Below the pieces are notes generated by a model. The model was not told the origin of the DNA and ran no database searches. It saw only the letters and a list, made by a program, of their open reading frames with translations. Of a stretch of DNA of 64,000 nucleotides, positions 56,953 through 64,000 are shown one piece after another. The position numbers were made by a program, and so were the translations under genes. The stretch lies in contig JAAVTG010000267.1 of the NCBI GenBank assembly GCA_011947345.1, positions 1-64,000 of the forward strand. Reading direction: 5' to 3'. Each line of letters starts with the position of its first letter. The first letter of the stretch is position 1. The stretch comes from Phytophthora quininea. Taxonomy: Eukaryota; Oomycota; Peronosporomycetes; Peronosporales; Peronosporaceae.

Positions 56953-57280
56953 TTAGTGAGACAGACTGACGCCCGACATCTTGCCCGTGAAGCGGCGCTG
57001 CAGGGCTGCGTGGCTGATGCCGCCGCGTGCACGGTTGCCGCCGTGCGTGTTGAGCGGGTCGTTCTCCATCACGCCCTTGTCGTTAGCCGTCAGCATCTGC
57101 ATGATCTCCTTGCACGAGCGCGACAGCTCGTCCTTGTTCTTGAGCGCGCGGAAGAGCTCCAGGCACTCGGTCTTGCTGGGCGAGTCTGCTCACACACACG
57201 ATACAAGATTAGGAGGTGGTCTGAGCTGCAGGTGCTGAGCGCAACGCACCGCCGTCGATGGTGGAAGAGGCCTTGTTCAT
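56953..57280 (-). CDS. Small two-exon gene, 87 residues, unrecognised
   Basis: Exon 57280-57250 (MNKASSTIDG) and exon 57185-56953 join in phase across a 64 nt GT-AG intron. The product contains KTECLELFRALKNKDELSRS, CKEIMQMLTANDKGVMEN and a basic Gly-rich end (NRARGGISHAALQRRFTGKM), closing with SGVSLSH. The clean splicing, ordinary codon use and soluble helical character support a real gene. I do not recognise the family. It lies between the Era-like and PAC3-like genes on the same strand. Confidence 0.7.
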
Positions 57281-57845
57281 CTTGTGTGGCGGGGTTCTTG
57301 GTCTTGAGGCTGGTGCTTCGGAGCTGGTAAATTCCAGACTGAGCGACTGGTTGCGATGGACAAGGCTCCCCGTTGAAGTGCACGACCGTTAACTTCAACG
57401 AGAGCCAGCCAATCACAGCGCGCAGATTTAAAAGCGCCTACCCAGAAAGGAGTGATGGTCCCGTCATCCTGTCAAACATGGTTTTTGCCCAAGCAGCTCA
57501 TGACGATTCCCTTTGAGAACTTCAACGCCATTGCCTCCGAAGAAGGTGCTGTCACTTGCCTGCGTGGTGAGTAGCTTGGACTTGACAAGCAAGGCATGAG
57601 GTGAAGTTGTTGCTGTCATTGCTGCACCACCAGAACGTTGGCTATATACTGCAGGCGTAAGCTGCAAGCACGTCGTTGATGTTTACCACATACATGACAA
57701 CTTGCTGCGCCGCGGTGAAAAGTACACACGTTGGCCTAGAAGGGGTCATTAAAGCTTGCACTCAATGTGTGTCTCCAGGCAGAATGCCTATCAAAAATGC
57801 ACGAACATTTGTTGCGTCGCACACTAGGCCTATAAACCCCAAACT
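57281..57845. other. Intergenic region with a weak plus-strand exon candidate
   Basis: A plus-strand stretch near 57480-57567 reads FLPKQLMTIPFENFNAIASE and ends at a gtgagtag donor, but no partner exon is evident. Nothing else is recognisable. Confidence 0.35.
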
Positions 57846-58483
57846 CTATGAAGCGTGAGCGCTCTGGGCCTGCGCGAAGAGCGTCTTGATGTGCTGCATC
57901 ACGACCTCGAACGTTCCTGACGAGCGATCTTTTAGTCCGATGGCCGCCAAGATGGGCAGTCCAGCAGGCACGCTGCAGCCAGAGGACACCACCAAACCGG
58001 TCAAAAGCAAGCATCACACCAAGCCATCCTCTCCTGCCGCAGGGGACGTACCCAAAGTGCTCCAGGAACTGCCGCGCATACACCAGCAGCAGCGGGTCGT
58101 CGCGCCGCCCAAGACGCACGCGGATCTCCGGCTGGAACTTGCCGCTGATCGAGTCCTTCTGCTCGGCTTCTACCTGCAAATAGTAGTAAATATTAGAGGC
58201 AATCAAGGAGCTGATAAGCACTCAGTCTCCAGCCCACCAGTGTGCCAAACGTGCCCAGCTGCGTCACCGCGATGAACACTCGGTCTGTGAAGATGGACAC
58301 AGCCAGATCCGTCGGCACGCCATTGATCTCCTGAACAGAAAAACACCCTAGCATGAGCAAGACAGACCCTCACGGCGCGTAGGTTGGCCGCACCTGGCGC
58401 GTCTTCTTGGTGTGCAGCGCGGCCGTCGTGGCTGCTGTCGTGGTCTCCATACTCGTGATCTTGTATGTCTGAGCCATATTCAT
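57846..58483 (-). CDS. Proteasome assembly chaperone 3 (PAC3/PSMG3-like)
   Basis: Four exons: 58483-58394, 58330-58222, 58173-58052 and 57972-57846. They encode MNMAQTYKITSMETTTAATT, EINGVPTDLAVSIFTDRVFI, AVTQLGTFGTLVGWRL, VRLGRRDDPLLLVYARQFLE and PILAAIGLKDRSSGTFEVVM before the end AQSAHAS. The pattern (a GVPT start, a VTQ.G..GTLV strand pair, a 'LLG.RD.pLL.VYA' helix and a final LAIGLKD) matches PAC3, which pairs with PAC4 to assemble the 20S alpha ring. About 149 residues is a little longer than the usual PAC3. Exon 2 ends in phase 1 but exon 3 needs phase 0, so one base is probably wrong near 58222. Confidence 0.75.
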
Positions 58484-58774
58484 GTGCACCACACGAAATT
58501 GATGATGGTATACAAATGCCAAATGAATACGTTCTGACCTAACAAAGACTGGCCTGGTCGGGAGAAGAAGCGCAGCCAGCAAGAGAACGCCGTCTCCTTC
58601 CCCGCCCCGCGCGTCCCCGGAGCCGCACCCAAGCAGGTATGATGCGCCCCCACGCCCAGTACTTCTTCGACACTGTCTACAGTGGCGGAGTCGCCTTTGA
58701 ATCGCTTCTTCTAGCGCTCCATTCTGACCCAATTTCTGCATTCACGTCGTGTTTTGACGCATTCCCAGTCACAG
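58484..58774. promoter_or_regulatory. Shared promoter region between PAC3-like and Rab18 genes
   Basis: The two genes are divergent with 291 bp between their start codons. The interval has no coding features and must carry both promoters. No specific element was identified. Confidence 0.5.
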
Positions 58775-59739
<965 letters not shown>

Positions 59740-61095
59740 AAGGCCCAAGTTTTGTGTGAACGTGGCCCCGAGTGCTGGCGTGGGGGCGCGGCGGCATGGT
59801 TGCGTTGTTGCTCACTTGTCTTGCGTGCTTTCCACTCATCTCACTGCGAAGGGTGCGCCGGTGGAGTTTTGACGCGCGACCTGCTGCCGACGCGAACTGG
59901 TACGGGTAGGACGCGCGTGGTGGTGGCCGTAACTGAAGTCGGAATGGAGGAGCTAGGATGTGGTGTGATCAGCAGAGGAGGGAGAAAGAACAATGAGGGG
60001 GTCGGCCGTAAGCCGCACCGCGCGGACGAGCCTCGTGCAGAAAAAGCGGCAGAGCAGAAGTAATACATGTTTCCAAGACCACGACCGTTTTGATGTGCAG
60101 AGCGCCTCATAGCTAGCTGCTGACTCACGCGGCAACTGTGCAACGACGTTGAAGGCAACACGTCAGGCCGAGCGACAGCCTCTGACTCAGCGCTGCGATG
60201 CGCCATCAGACGCTGCAATAATACCTCACCGCTGTCCACAGTTGAATGAAGTGAGCCCCGGCTGGCCCGCCACGCATGTGCATATATGTGGAAAACCTTG
60301 GCATGCATGCACATGCAGCCACGTGTGCCATGCACGCACATTAACACGTCGCTGTGCGCTTAACTCGCTTGCCACGTTGCTTAACCAACACGCAGTAACG
60401 TGTGTATATCGGCACGCCATGCCAAATGGTCAGCAATGTCTATCGCCGAGCACCATCGCCGCGAAAGACTGTGAGCCTTGCTCCCGGCCAGATAAGAGTT
60501 GCAGATAGAAGACCGGGCATTCTTTCCTGTGCGAAGTTCCGCGAACGCAGCCATCGGCTTGGTCAAATCGCGCCGCCTATCCGTGAAATATTGCCTTGCA
60601 AAGCTTTTACGTCGGATCGGAAAGCGCGCTCGGATAATAGCGGAGACCGCCGCCTCGCGCGGCAAGCAGCCTCAACTCGCAGTCGCGGGGCCATCGTCGT
60701 CGTCCAGAGCGCTCTTCCTGCCACGGGCTCCCGTTCCACCCGCAACGCGACGACGCTCGGGTCGTCATTGCACAGCACCATGCTGCAGACGGGGCCCATA
60801 GAGCAGCCACACTCGGCGCTGTCCAATCGACGACGATAAAGAAAATCCAAGCTCAAATCGCCGCACATACAATCGCCCAGTGACCGGCGAGGCCAGCAGC
60901 TCCATACATACAAGTCGCTCACACTTGGAAACGCCGAGCACCGCGCAGTTAGGCCCCCGAGCTGAGTCTGGTTCACTTGGCGATCTCTTTCGGCGTCGGT
61001 GGGACCCAGGCACCCCGCGGCCTTATCTTAAAACGCTTTCTATTTGATACCTTCACTACCCAGCGAGTGACAAGGGGACCGACACGAACTACTAA
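59740..61095. other. Intergenic region, no gene seen
   Basis: A GC-rich 1.35 kb gap between Rab18 and the right-hand PAS gene. It holds many overlapping frames without domains on both strands. It should include the promoter of the PAS gene. No RNA gene or repeat was recognised. Confidence 0.45.
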
Positions 61096-64000
61096 ATGGA
61101 CAGCGAGATGCCATGTCCGACAGACAAGAAGAAGCCTCTCAACAAGTCCAAGAAGGCTAAGAAGCCTGCCAAGACTAGTGTGGAGACAGCTCAAAGTGGG
61201 ACCGACCGACCAGCTGGTGTTGGCCGGGCCTCCTCCGAGTCTGGCGTGCCGATCCGGTATTAGCCCCGCCTGTTCCGGCTGCTGGACGAGGCCAACGCAC
61301 CGGCGCTGGCGCTCGACGTCACCGGCCGCGTGACGTTCTGGAACCAGAAGCTGGCGCAGCTCTCGGCGCTGCGGCCTAGAGACGTCGTGGGCAAGTTGCT
61401 GGTGGACTTGGTGACACCTCCCAAGGTTGCGGAGGTGGCGCGGGCGCTGGAACAAGCGCTGGAGGAAGTGGATATTACTGTGCGGGATGTGGAAGTGGAG
61501 CTGGAGACGCCGGAACTCGGCCGCAATGTGAAGCTCATGGTCAATTTGACTGTGGACGTGGACGACGACACGCCAGTGGGGGTGATGGCCATCGGACAGG
61601 ACGTGACGGTCTGGCAGTTGCAGGGAACGCAGTACGCGCGCGTAGCTCAGCAGGCCAACGCGCCGATCGTGGAGTTGGACCATCACGGATATATTACGCT
61701 GTAAGGCCGAAGCGCTGACAGGATACGGCATTGATCAGGTTATGGGCACCTCGCTAGTGGACTTGGTGCATGAAGATTTCCGGATTTTAGTCGCGGAATT
61801 GCTGGCCCGAGTGGCATCGACCAACACGTCTGTGTCTGAGTTTGAACTGCCGCTAGTGACAGCCAGTGGAGCACGAGTGGAACTGCTCTTGAGCTTGACC
61901 CCGCAAGTGAGTGTCGACAAAACCAGTGGCACTGTTACGCGAATCGTGGCCATTGGACAGGACGTGACGGCACGAAATGCCAGTGAGATGGAGTACAGCA
62001 AATTGGTGGACTCCGCCAACGCGCCGATCTTCGGCGTAGACACCGAAGGCTGCGTTGTCATCTTCAACAAGAAGGCCGCCCAGATCAGCGAGTACTGGCC
62101 TGGCGAAGTCATGGGTGTCGACCTCGTATCGCGCTTAATCCATGAAGACTATCGATCCGAAGTGGCCGCAGTTTTCCAGAAGGCTTTACGCGGGGTGGAG
62201 ACCGCTAACTTTGAGTTTCCTCTCATCACCAAACATGGCCGGAAAGTGGAGATTTTACTGAACGCTACACCACGTTACAACCACGCGGGCGCTATCGTGG
62301 GCGTTGTGGGCATCGGGCAAGATATTACCGAACGAATCGTGCAGGAGCAGGAGTACAGCCGACTGATCGACACGGCTAACGCACCAATTGTTGGTGTCGA
62401 CAAAAGGTTCCGCGTGACGATTTGGAATAAGAAGGCTGCAACAATCACGGACTACTCGTATGGGCAAGCAATCGGCCAAGATCTCCTCGGCTTCATCGCT
62501 GAACATGCGCGCCAGACTGTTGCAGACGTGCTGTCGAAGGCTATGAATGGTACAGAGACGGCAAACTTTGAGTTTCCTCTTGTGACGAAGGGTGGCCGAC
62601 AGCTTGACATCTTGCTCAACGCCACGCCCCGATTTGACCATGGCGGACAAATTACTGGCGTCGTTGGCATCGGACAGGATTTCACGGATCAACGCGCGCA
62701 AGAAGAGGAGTACATCCGACTGATTGACACGGCTAACGCACCAATTTTTGGCATTGACATGCATGGTCGCGTAGATATTTGGAACCGCAAGGCTGTGGCT
62801 ATCACAGAGTACACCGTGCTAGAAGCTCGTGGAACGCATTTGGTAGATAGTTTTATCCCTCACGATTACCGGGAGGGTGTTTCCGACGTGATGTCCAAGG
62901 CTATGGAGGGCGAAGGCACCGCCAACTTCGAGTTTCCGCTTATTACGAAGACTGGTCGACGTGTGGATATCTTGCTAAACGCGACGCCCCGCTACAACCA
63001 GCACGGCGATATCGTTGGCGTTGTTGGTATCGGCCAGGACATTACGGAGCGAATCGTTCAGGAGCAAGAGTATAGTCGCCTGATTGACACCGCCAACGCA
63101 CCCATCTTTGGTGTCGATATGACTGGACTCGTTAATATCTGGAACAACAAGTCTGCTGAGATCACACAGTTTTCGACGGATGAGGTCATGGGGAAGGATT
63201 TGGTGCAGGAGTTCATATCGGAAGGTTATCGTTCAGCTGTGGGGTTGGTGCTGTCGCAGGCATTAAATGGCGTGCAGACAGCAAACTTTAACTTTCCACT
63301 GATCACGAAGTCTGGCCGACGTGTCGAAATCTTGTTGAACGCTACGCCGCGGTACAATGAGCTTGGAGAGATTGTTGGAGTAGTCAGTATCGGCCAGGAT
63401 ATTACGGAACGAATTGCCCAAGAACAGGAGTACAGTCGACTGATTGATACAGCAAACGCGCCCATTTTCGGAGTTGATAGAGAGGGCCGAGTCAATATCT
63501 GGAACAAGAAGGCTGCGGAGATTATGCAGTACTCAACCGATGAAGTGCTGGGCGAGAAGCTAGTGGAGAAGTATATTACATCAGACTACCAGAAAGCCGT
63601 TAGCTGCGTGCTTTTGAGGCTCTCAAGGGAGTCGAGACTGCGAACTTTGAGTTTCCTTTAATCACAAAGGCTGGTCGACGAGTTGAGATTTTGCTCAACG
63701 CCACTCCGCGGTACAACGAGCATGGCGTCGTCATTGGTATGGTTGGCATCGGCCAAGACATTACGGATCGCATTGCTCAGGAACAGGAGTATGCACGCTT
63801 GATTGAGAAGGCGAACGCCCCGATCTTGGCTGCGACGCAAATGGACGGGTGAATATTTGGAATCGCAAGACTGCAGAGTTAACGCAGTTCTCAAGGATGA
63901 AGCAGTTGGCAAGGACTTGCTAAGCTGGGGCATTCCTGCTGACTATCGCGATGCCGTCGAAACAATTTTGTGGAAGGCCCTGGAAGGGGACGAAACGTCT
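61096..64000 (+). CDS. Tandem multi-PAS-domain protein (paralogue), 3' end beyond window
   Basis: From ATG 61096 a Lys-rich leader (MDSEMPCPTDKKKPLNKSKK) is followed by about eight PAS repeats of ~120 residues; the ANAPIFGVD cores are near 61295, 61660, 62018, 62375, 62735, 63093, 63450 and 63805. The repeats show the same ATP-like phrase series as the left-hand gene (TANFEFPLITK, VEILLNATPRYN, VVGIGQDITERI). An in-frame TAG at 61261, a gap of about five bases near 61700 (W and N of the WN-K motif lost), and one-base shifts near 63610, 63830 and 63890 break the frame. The 639-residue stretch 61742-63661 is uninterrupted. No output domain is visible before the right edge. Confidence 0.85.

Noticed and set aside
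61735..62764. Long minus-strand frames opposite the right PAS array, and their counterparts opposite the left array
   Set aside because: They are mirror frames of repeated PAS coding sequence with Ser/Arg-rich composition and no independent motif.

Overview
The window is nuclear DNA from an oomycete, most likely a Phytophthora-like peronosporalean. The evidence is two Crinkler (CRN) effector genes with the LFLAK/LFLVK-type header, short 45-70 nt GT-AG introns, oomycete-style Ty3/gypsy, Ty1/copia, hAT and pogo-like elements, and conserved eukaryotic genes (SGT1, centromeric histone H3, Rab18-like GTPase, PDR-type ABC transporter). The genus is inferred, not proven.

Layout. 1-3520 (-) and 61096-64000 (+) are paralogous genes made of tandem ~120-residue PAS repeats; both run off the window. 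4217-6643 (+) is a spliced ankyrin-repeat gene, 6867-7600 (-) an unrecognised spliced gene, and 7860-8258 (-) a decayed Ctr-type copper transporter. 8385-17345 is CRN copy 1, split by a 6.2 kb copia retrotransposon with identical-looking 162 bp LTRs. 17346-26962 is repeat debris: an unassigned GC-rich block, a truncated DJ-1 gene, a decayed copia (+) carrying a solo LTR, and a decayed copia (-). 27235-28823 (+) is an MKP-like dual-specificity phosphatase. 29190-33400 holds hAT fragments with a pogo-like element inside, amid pieces of a host gene. 34095-36246 is an intact island: cenH3 (+) tail to tail with SGT1 (-). 36815-50209 is CRN copy 2, split by two complete chromodomain gypsy elements (5.4 kb each) only 141 bp apart, each with a 5-bp target duplication. 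50652-59739 is an ordinary gene-dense block: PDR transporter, Era-like GTPase, a small conserved-looking gene, PAC3-like proteasome chaperone, and Rab18.

The window therefore alternates compact gene islands with repeat-rich stretches in which effector genes have been duplicated and then broken by transposons. Single-base frame breaks occur in housekeeping genes (ABC transporter, Era, PAC3, Rab18) as well as in transposons, so many are probably assembly indels; SGT1 and cenH3 splice together without a break. I found no clear new defence or biosynthetic system. The most unusual items are the antisense, apparently spliced peptidase-like gene carried between pol and the 3' LTR of the young copia element, the large PAS arrays, the WIDD reverse-transcriptase motif shared by both gypsy elements, and the repeated retroelement disruption of CRN genes.
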